The notes under the pieces were generated by a model. It saw only the letters and a program-made list of their open reading frames with translations, was not told the origin of the DNA and did no database searches. The position numbers and the translations under genes are program-made. Of a DNA stretch of 64,000 bases, positions 34,375-42,391 are shown piece by piece; position 1 is the first letter of the stretch, and the number at the start of each line of letters is the position of its first letter. The stretch comes from Bacillus sp. REN3 (GTDB lineage Bacteria; Bacillota; Bacilli; Bacillales; Cytobacillaceae): positions 24,841-88,840 of the forward strand of contig NZ_JAERSD010000018.1 in NCBI RefSeq assembly GCF_017912555.1, read 5' to 3'.

Positions 34375-34602
34375 TCATTCACTTTCAAACCTACGCATGA
34401 TTTTCAAATTGCGAATTGCTTCGATTTCTTCTGGCTTAACGTTGAATCGGTAAATGATTCGTTGTTTAAGTCGTTCGGAAATTGGCAATTTGTCAGATTC
34501 AATTAGCGAAATCATTTGTTGAGATACGCCAACTTCACGGGCAAAATCGCCTTGATTCAGTCCTAGATTCGTCCGCAATGCTTTGACAACAAATCCTTCC
34601 AT
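34375..34602 (-). CDS. Xre-family helix-turn-helix regulator
   Basis: 75 residues, almost only a Cro/CI-type HTH (LRTNLGLNQGDFAREVGVSQQMISLIE, about 8-34). Likely transcriptional control of the block it heads, like a phage repressor. Start ATG 34602 after AGGAGG. Confidence 0.85.
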   Translation of the reverse strand: MEGFVVKALRTNLGLNQGDFAREVGVSQQMISLIESDKLPISERLKQRIIYRFNVKPEEIEAIRNLKIMRRFESE

Positions 34603-35344
34603 ACTTTCAACCTCCTTTTAAATTAGTAAAAAACAAGTTCTTGACCAAAAAGTAATGTCCCGCCAATAAGACGGGCAATCGCACTACTGCACGCTGCTTC
34701 GATAGGTCAAATCGAACTTGGGTCGGCAACCAATATTCAGTTGTAAAAAAGCGGATTCCCCCGTTAAAGAACCCGCTTCTAATTATCAATTGTTCTAAAA
34801 CGTCCCTTGTAAGTTACAATTGGACTAAATTCGTAAAAAACAAGATACAATGTATAAAAAAATGCGACGGTCACGGTAAAAAGCTCGCAACCAATCGCAT
34901 TTTCTCGGAGGAATAACCGATTGTATGTCAATGCCGCATACGGAAACGGTAAGGATTAATTTTATGTATTTTCGTTTAATCTTCTTTGACATCTATTACG
35001 TATTAACGTTTACTTCGTAATTTGCGACAATCTAATCGAATCTATATTGCGAATATCTTTGTCGTTATCTAATTAACTTTGTCACTTATGTTCCAAAGTT
35101 AAGCAAGCTTTGCTTGCACCGTTCTTGAGGAACTTGATTTTTAGTTCCGAAAGAATGGTTACTATCAAGCGAAGTATTGTATCGAAGTTTCGTTGAAACT
35201 AACGAAATACTAACGTTATCTAAGCGACTTCTACTTCGTAATTCAACCGCAAAATCCCTTGACAAGCGTCACAAATACGATTTAACACAAATTTAATATT
35301 TTTGTAACAATTTTGTAATATTTATTGGCATAACTTCGAAAAAC
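34603..35344. other. Control-like non-coding region at the right side of the sigK element
   Basis: About 740 bases, AT-rich, no convincing gene. It holds several inverted repeats: GCAAGC-ttt-GCTTGC (35103-35117), GGAACT/AGTTCC (35129-35148), TTTCGTT/AACGAAA (35188-35207) and AATGCGA/TCGCATT (34861-34901). A TTGACA box at 35259-35264 points right toward the sigK C-terminal half, with a weak TTAACA 17 bases on. Confidence 0.55.
34745..34780 (-). terminator. Terminator-like hairpin upstream of the Xre gene
   Basis: On the minus strand AAGCGG-TTC pairs with GAA-CCGCTT, followed by six T. It would stop transcription coming from the right before the Xre operon. Confidence 0.65.
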
Positions 35345-35767
35345 TTGTCCTTGACTATGCACACATTTGACATTAGAATCGAAATCCTCATGCATTTAAG
35401 AGCATTGAAAAAAACGAAAAAGGACGTCTCACTCCATGATCCTATCGGCCAGGATAAGGAAGGGAATGAAATCTCTTTGATTGATGTCCTGAAGTCCGAA
35501 TCCGAGGATGTCATTGATACAATCCAGCTGAATATGGAGCTGGAAAAAGTGAAGGAATATATCGATGTACTTGATGACCGCGAAAAAGAAGTGATTGTCG
35601 GCCGATTCGGCCTGGATTTAAAGAAGGAAAAAACACAGAGGGAAATTGCAAAGGAGCTTGGGATTTCCAGGAGTTATGTATCGAGGATTGAAAAAAGGGC
35701 ATTGATGAAAATGTTCCATGAATTTTATCGTGCCGAAAAAGAGAAGAAAAAAAATATGGGACAATGA
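35345..35767 (+). CDS. sigK: Pro-sigma-K, C-terminal half (interrupted sigK)
   Basis: Residues 113-240 of sigma-K start at the core GAAAT (35381): [23 protein letters not shown], region 3, then region 4.2 with [26 protein letters not shown] (helix-turn-helix). The 12 codons before 35381 are element sequence. The frame is the same as that of the N-terminal half at 28875, so precise excision yields one open frame. In the unexcised state this half has no recognised sigma start. Confidence 0.96.
   Translation: MSLTMHTFDIRIEILMHLRALKKTKKDVSLHDPIGQDKEGNEISLIDVLKSESEDVIDTIQLNMELEKVKEYIDVLDDREKEVIVGRFGLDLKKEKTQREIAKELGISRSYVSRIEKRALMKMFHEFYRAEKEKKKNMGQ
35361..35400 (+). repeat. Right attachment site of the sigK element
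   Basis: Inner arm ACACATTTGACATTAGAAT (35361-35379), then C and the core GAAAT (35381-35385), then sigK sequence ATCCTCATGCATTTA. Joined to the left inner arm it forms a dyad whose centre is the dinucleotide GA. Confidence 0.8.
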
Positions 35768-35780
35768 AGCAAGGTTCGAA

Positions 35781-35816
35781 AAAAAGAGCGTCAGCCGATG
35801 GGCTGCCGCTCTTTTT
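35781..35816 (+). terminator. Terminator after sigK
   Basis: AAGAGCG-AGCC pairs with GGCT-CGCTCTT, followed by five T. Confidence 0.9.
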
Positions 35817-35817
35817 C

Positions 35818-35895
35818 CTATTCCACGCTTACTTCCGCGGCGATGATCAATCCAATTGTGCCGCAGACGACGAATCCCATCACAATTATGAACAT
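35818..35895 (-). CDS. Possible 25-residue membrane peptide
   Basis: MFIIVMGFVVCGTIGLIIAA followed by EVSVE, a single hydrophobic helix, with GGGGTG seven bases before ATG 35895. No family known to me; it may be real because of the ribosome site and the compact fit next to the sigK terminator. Confidence 0.4.
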   Translation of the reverse strand: MFIIVMGFVVCGTIGLIIAAEVSVE

Positions 35896-35985
35896 CTCCT
35901 GCACCCCTCTTTACCATACTCTGATTATCAATCCAAATTTATCATATTAGGACTGTGTAAAAAGGATCAGGTTGTGAACATTTTG

Positions 35986-36057
35986 TTAATTAATTTTACG
36001 TGGCTGTGATGATTTTCTCCTAAAAATAAGCGTTAAAAGCAAAACATGCAATGACAT
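35986..36057 (-). CDS. Possible 23-residue YrzI-like peptide
   Basis: MSLHVLLLTLIFRRKSSQPR followed by KIN, behind a GGGAGGTG site. Its pattern (hydrophobic strand, then RRK) resembles the start of the YrzI peptide encoded 120 bases upstream. It may be a degenerate or short paralogue. Confidence 0.45.
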   Translation of the reverse strand: MSLHVLLLTLIFRRKSSQPRKIN

Positions 36058-36080
36058 CGACACACCTCCCGCGTTCTTGG

Positions 36081-36140
36081 TTAGGTGGTGTCCTTCTCCA
36101 CCCACAGGCTAGCCAGTCTTCCTTGAATCATATAAATCAT
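36081..36140 (-). CDS. Possible 19-residue peptide
   Basis: MIYMIQGRLASLWVEKDTT with AGGTGG nine bases before ATG 36140. Sits between the two YrzI-like frames. Very short; coding is uncertain. Confidence 0.3.
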   Translation of the reverse strand: MIYMIQGRLASLWVEKDTT

Positions 36141-36176
36141 TTTCTTTCCACCTTTCTGTTTTTAATTAGGCAATCA

Positions 36177-36314
36177 TTAAAACTGGCGAAGCCATGCCTG
36201 ACGAGTCTTGTTTTCTTCATGAATTTTTTCGACCATTTCAATATGGCGAATTTCTTCCATTGTGAATTGACGTCTTTTGATTGTCACTGTAAAGAACAAG
36301 ATATTCAAGGTCAT
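36177..36314 (-). CDS. yrzI: YrzI family small protein
   Basis: 45 residues: MTLNILFFTVTIKRRQFTME then a charged helix IRHIEMVEKIHEENKTRQ. This is the YrzI pattern, a small family of Bacillus proteins linked to sporulation and often present in several copies. Start ATG 36314 after AAGGAGGTGAG. Function unknown. Confidence 0.8.
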   Translation of the reverse strand: MTLNILFFTVTIKRRQFTMEEIRHIEMVEKIHEENKTRQAWLRQF

Positions 36315-36386
36315 TGTCGGCTCACCTCCTTATTTTTCCAACACAAATAGCCGCAAGGAAATCCCTGCGGCAAAATGGGCATAAAA

Positions 36387-36420
36387 ATGCCGCAGGGCAC
36401 GCTTCTCCCTGCGGCATGGA
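36387..36420 (-). terminator. Terminator hairpin ATGCCGCAGGG
   Basis: ATGCCGCAGGG pairs with CCCTGCGGCAT around a 9-base loop; on the minus strand five T follow. A second CCGCAGGG-type half-stem lies at 36353-36375. Confidence 0.8.
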
Positions 36421-36441
36421 TGTATTAGTCGTAGAAACAGT

Positions 36442-36522
36442 TTAAATAACCCAGTCCGATCCGGTCGAATGCGCATCATAATATACAGTTTTCGAATTGT
36501 ATTCTTTTCCCATCATGATCAT
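36442..36522 (-). CDS. 26-residue peptide with strong ribosome site
   Basis: MIMMGKEYNSKTVYYDAHST then GSDWVI, starting at ATG 36522 behind AAGGAGGTCGAG. It is followed by a good terminator 22 bases on, so it looks like a one-gene transcript. No family recognised. Confidence 0.5.
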   Translation of the reverse strand: MIMMGKEYNSKTVYYDAHSTGSDWVI

Positions 36523-36699
36523 TTCACTCGACCTCCTTCTGAATTATTTGCTTACAATGGTAAGTATATCCACTTAAAAGGTATTTGTAAACCTTTTTAT
36601 GACCCAATTTTCAAAAAGTCTTCGCCACGATCAAATACTCATTACTGGAGTCCACCTGGCCGTCAATTGAATAAAAAAATGACGCCCCACATATGGACG

Positions 36700-36954
36700 T
36701 CATTTCTTCATCAAATAATCCTGGCCATCTTCTGATTCAATCAGATTGTTCCGGTATTTTTTCGCAAGCGAAAAGAACACGAAAGACCCGGCAAGGAAGC
36801 CGACAGAAGCTCCTGTGGCAATATATATATCTGTCATTTCTTTAGTCGTCGATGGAATGATGACGCCCAGGTAAAAAAAGACGCCGACCGTTAAAAGAAC
36901 AATGGCAAATTGCTTGTAATCGACCATTCTCTCATATAATTGCTTTGCATTCAT
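36700..36954 (-). CDS. yrhC: YrhC family membrane protein
   Basis: 84 residues with two membrane helices (about 17-35 and 45-65) and the family start KQLYERMVDYKQFAIVLL. In B. subtilis yrhC ends the mtnN-mccA-mccB gene group; here it stands near mtnN but the mcc genes are absent. Function unknown. Confidence 0.85.
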   Translation of the reverse strand: MNAKQLYERMVDYKQFAIVLLTVGVFFYLGVIIPSTTKEMTDIYIATGASVGFLAGSFVFFSLAKKYRNNLIESEDGQDYLMKK

Positions 36955-37246
36955 TTAGATCACCTTAATGATTTGTCATTGAACATATCCTTACTTTAAC
37001 ATATTTAAACATACATTGATTATGTAATTCCTGGAAAATATACAGATATTTCTTTTATCTTTTTCTTCTTCGAGCATCCCCTCTGCCTTGTGAAGGCAGT
37101 GCGCCAAGCCATGTGCCCTAAAGCAGGAAAGGAGCATCGCCGGGTAAGATCGGTGTACCGACGACTGAAACCTTCCCTTTTCTAAAACAGGCGCCTGAGC
37201 TGGATTTTCTTCTTGCAGCCCATTACTTATTAAAGTGAAAAATCCC
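36955..37246. repeat. Repeat-containing gap between yrhC and mtnN
   Basis: 292 bases, no gene. Positions 37110-37215 hold GC-rich dispersed-repeat-like sequence ending CAGGCGCCTGAGCTGGATT, similar to 20185-20200. This is where mccA and mccB lie in B. subtilis. Confidence 0.5.
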
Positions 37247-37268
37247 TTAGATTAATAAGGGATTTGAC
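37238..37268 (-). terminator. Terminator overlapping the end of mtnN
   Basis: AAATCCCTTA/TAAGGGATTT stem with six-base loop, then T-rich sequence on the minus strand; its upstream arm lies inside the last codons of mtnN. Confidence 0.75.
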
Positions 37269-37975
37269 TGAAAGTCACGATGCCAGTTTCTGACCATCTC
37301 ATTGACGATTTCATATGAATTTTTCGAAGCTAGCTTTGTGAATTCCAGGAAATTGACATCCGCAGAGCCATCCGCCTGATCTGACATCGACCTGATGATC
37401 ACAAATGGGATGCCATTCATGCTGCAGACCTGTCCGACAGCAGCTCCTTCCATTTCGGTGCAATATCCCTGCAGTTCATCATATAGGAACTTGACTTTGC
37501 TGCGATCGGCGATGAACTGGTCACCTGAAAGAATCCGGCCGCTTACGATTTTCCTGCCTTCGACAGTTTCTTTGCCAGCGGAGATGGCAAGGTCGATCAG
37601 TTTTGGGTCCGCTTTAAATAGCGATTCATCCGTATAAGGGATTTCCCCTAGCTTGAATCCAAGAGCCGTTGCGTCCATATCATGCTGCACGCAGTCCGAT
37701 GATACGACGATATCCCCGATCCCGAGGTCAGGATTGACTGCCCCTGCGACTCCGGTGAAAATGACATGTGATACAGCAAATTCATCAATCAAGATTTGTG
37801 TGCAAACACTGGCATTGACTTTCCCCACACCCGATTTACATAAGACGATTCCATATCCATTGAACGATCCTGTATAATATGTGATGCCAGCCTTCGTTTT
37901 TGCTTCATGGTGACCCATGCCATCAAGAATATGCTCGATTTCTTCATCCATTGCGCCGATTATCCCAATCCTCAT
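37247..37975 (-). CDS. mtnN: 5'-methylthioadenosine/S-adenosylhomocysteine nucleosidase
   Basis: Splits methylthioadenosine and S-adenosylhomocysteine, removing by-products of SAM use. 242 residues: IGIIGAMDEEIE, GVAGAVNPDLGIGDIVVS, FTEMEGAA-type TEMEGAAVGQVC (catalytic Glu) and RSMSDQADGSA (catalytic Asp). Start ATG 37975 after GGAGG. The last residues extend into a terminator stem. The usual partners yrrT, mccA and mccB are missing nearby. Confidence 0.96.
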   Translation of the reverse strand: MRIGIIGAMDEEIEHILDGMGHHEAKTKAGITYYTGSFNGYGIVLCKSGVGKVNASVCTQILIDEFAVSHVIFTGVAGAVNPDLGIGDIVVSSDCVQHDMDATALGFKLGEIPYTDESLFKADPKLIDLAISAGKETVEGRKIVSGRILSGDQFIADRSKVKFLYDELQGYCTEMEGAAVGQVCSMNGIPFVIIRSMSDQADGSADVNFLEFTKLASKNSYEIVNEMVRNWHRDFQSNPLLI

Positions 37976-38247
37976 CCTGATTCCTCCAATATCTTTGGCC
38001 GTATAAATGCGATCTTAATGGCATTATATAAAAACTTTGTTGCCACACTTCCAGATGCTTTTAATAGCTTTTATGTTTCACGTTCCCGTATCACATGATC
38101 CCCTGTAAAATCATCCTGCCGTTTTAATTTATCAAAAAACGTGGTATTTTTATAGGGATTTAACTTTTTATCCGCTTTGCTAAAGAACATTTCAACTAAA
38201 CTTTATCATTGCTGCAGGATTGACAAAACTGACAAGGAGAAAAGATA

Positions 38248-38454
38248 ATGGAATTGCACTTTGACTTGATTGAGGACAAAATCGAGTTCTTCGAAGCAAC
38301 AGATTTAAAGAGTCTTGAAAAAAAGATCAGCCAGCAAATTGAAATCAATAAAGCAATCATGCTTTCAGTACATCATGTTTCGCACCAGATGCACATTGAT
38401 GAAAAAGGCAGACTATTTTATTCGGCAATGGTCCATTTCAAGGCCAAAAAATGA
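38248..38454 (+). CDS. yrzA: DUF2536 protein YrzA
   Basis: 68 residues very like B. subtilis YrzA: IEDKIEFFEATDLKSLEKKI, then NKAIMLSVHHVSHQMHIDEKG and YSAMVHFKAKK. Start ATG 38248 after GGAG. Function unknown. Convergent with yrrS. Confidence 0.88.
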   Translation: MELHFDLIEDKIEFFEATDLKSLEKKISQQIEINKAIMLSVHHVSHQMHIDEKGRLFYSAMVHFKAKK

Positions 38455-38478
38455 GGGGCCCTTCTGCAGGCCCCCTAC
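38450..38478. terminator. Terminator between yrzA and yrrS
   Basis: GGGGCC/GGCCCC stem with an 8-base loop overlapping the yrzA stop. Confidence 0.7.
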
Positions 38479-38485
38479 TCACCTT

Positions 38486-39172
38486 TTAGCGTTTATCGTT
38501 TTGTTTTAATTCCTCTACCTTGACTGGCTTCCAGCCTTCGCCGTCAACCCACTCGATTGCCACCCTGAACGTCTGGTCGCTTCCTTTTTCAGATACCGTC
38601 CCCAATGCGGAATTAGGTCCGCCATTATTTTCATTCCACCAAACTGTCATATTATTTTTATCGATGCCTGTAGCATATGAGTATGCTGCAATCATTTCCT
38701 GCCAATCGACAGAGTTCTCACTGAAAACAGCCACATGGTCTCCAGTCTGGCTAGTTCCAACCGGTTTCCAATCTGGATTTTCAATTGTCTGCTTTACATT
38801 TGGATCGCTGCCGCCTTCGGTAACGACAGGCTCTCCTTCATTGTCTTCAGCTTCCTCGCTGTCCTTCGAGGCGTCCTCCTCAGCAGCTTCATCTTCATTT
38901 TTATCAGCAGACTCCCTGTTTTCTGATTTATCCTCGCTGTCATCCTTCGAACTATTTTTTGTTCCGGAAGAACCCGCCTTTTCATTTTGTTCCACTTTGG
39001 TGCTGTTATCAGCTGTCCCTTCATCCTTGCTGAAAAAGATATTTGCGGAAACATAAATGATCAGCAATAAGACAATCGCGATCAAGCTATTTAAAATAAG
39101 GTTCGTTTTTCTCCGTTTCGCCCGTTGTCTTGTCCGGGCACCCTCATTTGGATTTTGATAATCATGCTTCAA
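38486..39172 (-). CDS. yrrS: YrrS family protein (DUF1510)
   Basis: 228 residues: basic N terminus (ARTRQRAKRRKTN), one membrane helix (about 26-47), a long acidic Ser/Glu/Asp-rich linker (about 50-120), and a C-terminal DUF1510 domain with DWQEMIAAYSYATGI. Likely membrane-bound with the domain outside. In B. subtilis it is next to the penicillin-binding protein gene pbpI, as here. Exact role unknown. Confidence 0.88.
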   Translation of the reverse strand: MKHDYQNPNEGARTRQRAKRRKTNLILNSLIAIVLLLIIYVSANIFFSKDEGTADNSTKVEQNEKAGSSGTKNSSKDDSEDKSENRESADKNEDEAAEEDASKDSEEAEDNEGEPVVTEGGSDPNVKQTIENPDWKPVGTSQTGDHVAVFSENSVDWQEMIAAYSYATGIDKNNMTVWWNENNGGPNSALGTVSEKGSDQTFRVAIEWVDGEGWKPVKVEELKQNDKR

Positions 39173-39272
39173 GATCCTTTCCCTCCCATATCAGGTTGTC
39201 AACATTCTATCATGACTGGCGGGAAACTTGAAGGATTTTATCTTTATCTAATCTTCCGGAAATGCTTCTGCA

Positions 39273-41027
39273 TCACTGTTGATCATACTCATAGACTGCT
39301 TTCACGACATCCGAGAACAACGGATTGACGCCTCCTTCATCCTCTGGCACGCCGAGATTGACAGCCACAAGCGCGTATTTTGGATCTTCATATGGGAAAT
39401 AGCCTGCGAACCACTTATTGTGAAGCTGCTCTTCCCCGGTATAGAGACCGGTTTCGGCCGTTCCAGATTTCCCGGCAACTGCGTATGGCAAATCCTTGAA
39501 CCATTTGCCGGTTCCATCCTCATTGATCACGACCGCCCGCAATAGCTTCTGGAGCTTCATTGCGGTGATTGGTGAAATGGTATCGCCTGGAAGCTTCTTC
39601 AGAGAAAATTCTGTCATGTTATTGCCGTTTTGGTATTGGATCGACAAAACTGCCCTTACCATATCCTTTTCCCCGCCCCTTGCAATCGTGGCCATCATGT
39701 TCGCGACTGCAAGAGGTGTAATCCTCACTTCATGCTGCCCAATCCCAGAAAGCGCTGAGTAGTTGGGATCCTTCCTTGCATCGTCCGAAAGGAAAACCCT
39801 TCCCTTATTTTCATCCTGAAACTGCCTGAATCCTTCCAGATGGAAGACATCCCCAGTCCAACCCACAGGACCAATAGCGGAAAGCTTCTCAGCGTACTTT
39901 TCCAGCATATGCGGGTCCTTCTCCTGTAGCTCCTTTGCTAGTTCAGCGAACGTGCGGTTGCAGCTGCGGGCGAAGCTTTCGCTGAAGTCCAGCATCCCAT
40001 GGTCATACTTCAAATCCGGTTCTCCATTGATTTTCTTGCTGCAGTCATATAGCCTATCTGGACGATCGAGTCCCTGGTCAATCGCTGCAGTGGCAACAAC
40101 TGTTTTAAATACAGAGCCTGGGATATGCTGTTTGGCCATCAGGTTTTCGATTCCCTCCCCGCTAAAGGGGGAAGCGGAGTTCATTCGGGGGCGGGAAACG
40201 ACAGATAATATGCTGTTTGTTTTGATGTCCAGCAGGACGATCCCTCCCTTTTTGATGCCATGCGCATCGACTGCTTTTTCAAGGGTTTCCTGAAGGTGTT
40301 TATCGATTGAAGTTTGGATGTTGATTGGATAAAAGGGATTAGCAGGCTCAATATACTTTACATTGATTCCAAACAGCGGGGCACCTTCTCCGTCCACATG
40401 GTATACAAGTCTTGACTTTCCTTCGGCCACCAGGAACTCATCAAAGCTTTTTTCAAGACCTGACACGCCAATCAGCGTTCTGGGGAACAGCTCTTTCTCA
40501 CCATATCTTGCTTTCAGTTCACCTTCATTTTCCCCAACGACTCCCAGCAACTGTGCAGCAGGGATGTTACTTAGGGGATATTTCCGCTCCACCGCGAATA
40601 CGCCTGGTATTTTCATGCTATTTATCCTCTCCATTTGGTTACGAGTCAGGATGAAAGGCTTTGGATCACCGAACGCAAAAGGCTCTTTTGAAGCTTCGAC
40701 AGCCATTTTCAACTCATGGGATGGCACATTAAGCACAGCTGCTGCCTTCTCGACCGGCCAGTCCATTTTCTTCAAAAAAGGGAAAAGAACAAGAACAGAA
40801 GCCCTTTCATATGTCAATGGCTTGCCGGAACGGTCAATGAAATGGCCGCGTCCGTCATCCACGACCATTTCCTGCGACCTTTGGCGGACACTCGCTTCAA
40901 TCAAGTTGATTCCATGCTTCGAGAAGGATTCCGTCTCGATCAGCTGTATTTGGGAAAGCCTGAACAGCAGTACGGCGATTCCGACAATGAATAGGCACGC
41001 TGAGATCACCAGCCTTTTTTTTACCAT
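39273..41027 (-). CDS. pbpI: Penicillin-binding protein 4b (PbpI type)
   Basis: Class B transpeptidase that cross-links peptidoglycan, mother-cell expressed in B. subtilis. About 584 residues: N-terminal membrane anchor, dimer domain with ALIGVSGLEKSFD-type TLIGVSGLEKSFDEFL, then transpeptidase motifs SxxK in PGSVFKTV (about residue 310), SxN in RSCNRTFAE and KSGTAE. Start ATG 41027 after GAGGTG. Upstream of yrrS. Confidence 0.94.
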   Translation of the reverse strand: MVKKRLVISACLFIVGIAVLLFRLSQIQLIETESFSKHGINLIEASVRQRSQEMVVDDGRGHFIDRSGKPLTYERASVLVLFPFLKKMDWPVEKAAAVLNVPSHELKMAVEASKEPFAFGDPKPFILTRNQMERINSMKIPGVFAVERKYPLSNIPAAQLLGVVGENEGELKARYGEKELFPRTLIGVSGLEKSFDEFLVAEGKSRLVYHVDGEGAPLFGINVKYIEPANPFYPINIQTSIDKHLQETLEKAVDAHGIKKGGIVLLDIKTNSILSVVSRPRMNSASPFSGEGIENLMAKQHIPGSVFKTVVATAAIDQGLDRPDRLYDCSKKINGEPDLKYDHGMLDFSESFARSCNRTFAELAKELQEKDPHMLEKYAEKLSAIGPVGWTGDVFHLEGFRQFQDENKGRVFLSDDARKDPNYSALSGIGQHEVRITPLAVANMMATIARGGEKDMVRAVLSIQYQNGNNMTEFSLKKLPGDTISPITAMKLQKLLRAVVINEDGTGKWFKDLPYAVAGKSGTAETGLYTGEEQLHNKWFAGYFPYEDPKYALVAVNLGVPEDEGGVNPLFSDVVKAVYEYDQQ

Positions 41028-41096
41028 AAAAAAACACCTCGTCAAAAGTGTTGACGAGGTAAGCGGATTTCAAACTGCCAGGTAAAAAATATTCTG

Positions 41097-41573
41097 TTAG
41101 CTGATGGATATGATACGTACGTTCATTTCGCCGCCGGGAGTCTGTACGGTTACTTCTTCTCCTACTTTACGGCCAATCAAGCTTTTGGCAATTGGAGAAT
41201 CGTTGGATATTTTCCCTTCAAACGGATCTGCTTCTGCGCTTCCCACGATCGTATAGGACTCTTCGTCCCCATCTGGAAGCTCTACGAATGTGACAGTACG
41301 GCCAAGGCTGACTGAATCCGTGCTAATCTCATCTTCATCAATGATTTTTGCGTTTCGGATCATATTTTCAAGAGTCGTGATTCTTCCTTCAACAAATGCC
41401 TGTTCTTCTTTAGCGGAGTCGTACTCCGAGTTTTCGGATAAATCACCGAAACTGCGGGCAATTTTGATTCTTTCAACGACTTCTTTCCGTTTAACCGTTT
41501 TCAATAATTCCAATTCCTGTTCCAGTTTTTCTTTCCCAGCTATCGTCATAGGAAAAACTTTTTCTGTAGCCAA
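41097..41573 (-). CDS. greA: Transcription elongation factor GreA
   Basis: Rescues stalled RNA polymerase by stimulating transcript cleavage. 158 residues: N-terminal coiled coil with [20 protein letters not shown] (acidic tip) and C-terminal FKBP-like part [20 protein letters not shown]. Start TTG 41573, eight bases after AAGGAG, gives MATEKVFPM, as in B. subtilis; GTG 41582 is too close to the site. Confidence 0.96.
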   Translation of the reverse strand: MATEKVFPMTIAGKEKLEQELELLKTVKRKEVVERIKIARSFGDLSENSEYDSAKEEQAFVEGRITTLENMIRNAKIIDEDEISTDSVSLGRTVTFVELPDGDEESYTIVGSAEADPFEGKISNDSPIAKSLIGRKVGEEVTVQTPGGEMNVRIISIS

Positions 41574-41752
41574 ATCCTTCACTCCTTCTAGTCTTCACAA
41601 TTCCCCGAAATTGTGCAAAATGTATGTAATCTACAATATACATGAGCGCGTCCTTTGCAAAAGGGCGCGCATAAAAGAAAACCATGTTTATGGGTAAATC
41701 GGAGCGGGTCATTAGTCTTGCTTATTCACCCAACTTTATCTATGCTATTGTG

Positions 41753-42388
41753 TCACAAAAATGATTTTTGTTCAAGAATTGTTTGAATTTTTGTTACCAT
41801 AAGATCGATCGCGACATGATTATGGCCGCCTTCAGGGATGATGACATCCGCATACCGTTTCGTCGGTTCGATGAATCGATTGTGCATCGGACGGACGACA
41901 TTGACATATTGTTCGATGACCGAGTCCATGGAGCGCCCGCGTTCTTTGATGTCGCGGAGCAGCCTGCGGATGATACGCAAATCAGCATCGGTGTCGACAT
42001 AGAGTTTGATATCCATGAGATCACGCAATCGTTCATCCTCAAGAATCAGGATTCCTTCAAGTATGATAACATTCTTTGGTTCAACATGCACGACTTTATC
42101 CGATCTCGTATGGATTGAATAGTCGTAAACAGGCTTCTCGATCGCTTCATAATGGAGCAGTTTCTTAAGATGCTCGATCAAAAGATCATTGTCAAATGCG
42201 AGTGGATGGTCATAGTTTGTCTTCAGCCGTTCCTCCATTGGCAAATGGCTCTGGTCTTTGTAATAGTAGTCCTGTTCAATCATCAGGATGGAATGGCCTT
42301 TAAAGCTATCGTAGATCGCTTTCGTTACACTTGTCTTCCCTGAGCCGGAGCCGCCGGCTACACCAATAACAACAGGTTTGCGGGTCAT
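41753..42388 (-). CDS. udk: Uridine kinase
   Basis: Phosphorylates uridine and cytidine in pyrimidine salvage. 211 residues with the P-loop [16 protein letters not shown] (about 9-24), [20 protein letters not shown] and [16 protein letters not shown]. Three bases after yrrO, in the yrrM-yrrN-yrrO-udk order of B. subtilis. Confidence 0.97.
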   Translation of the reverse strand: MTRKPVVIGVAGGSGSGKTSVTKAIYDSFKGHSILMIEQDYYYKDQSHLPMEERLKTNYDHPLAFDNDLLIEHLKKLLHYEAIEKPVYDYSIHTRSDKVVHVEPKNVIILEGILILEDERLRDLMDIKLYVDTDADLRIIRRLLRDIKERGRSMDSVIEQYVNVVRPMHNRFIEPTKRYADVIIPEGGHNHVAIDLMVTKIQTILEQKSFL

Positions 42389-42391
42389 GCT

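Larger units (their letters stand above)
28875..35385. mobile_element. Mini-skin: developmentally excised element interrupting sigK
   Basis: About 6.5 kb lies between two copies of the core GAAAT (28875-28879 and 35381-35385), both in the same codon phase. Excision removes 6506 bases and restores sigK. The element encodes a SpoIVCA-type serine recombinase next to its left end, a mercury regulator, and a minus-strand block of Xre, coiled-coil, HTH and HNH-AP2 genes. It has no phage structural or conjugation genes. Same type and nearly the same site as the B. subtilis skin (about 48 kb), but far smaller and with different content. Confidence 0.92.

Noticed and set aside
34607..34789. 60-codon minus-strand frame upstream of the Xre gene
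   Set aside because: It contains a terminator-like hairpin and no plausible start site; treated as non-coding.
34921..34959. 12-codon frame (TTG start) after GGAGGA in the sigK element, possibly a signal peptide gene
   Set aside because: Too short to support without conservation or a receptor gene nearby.
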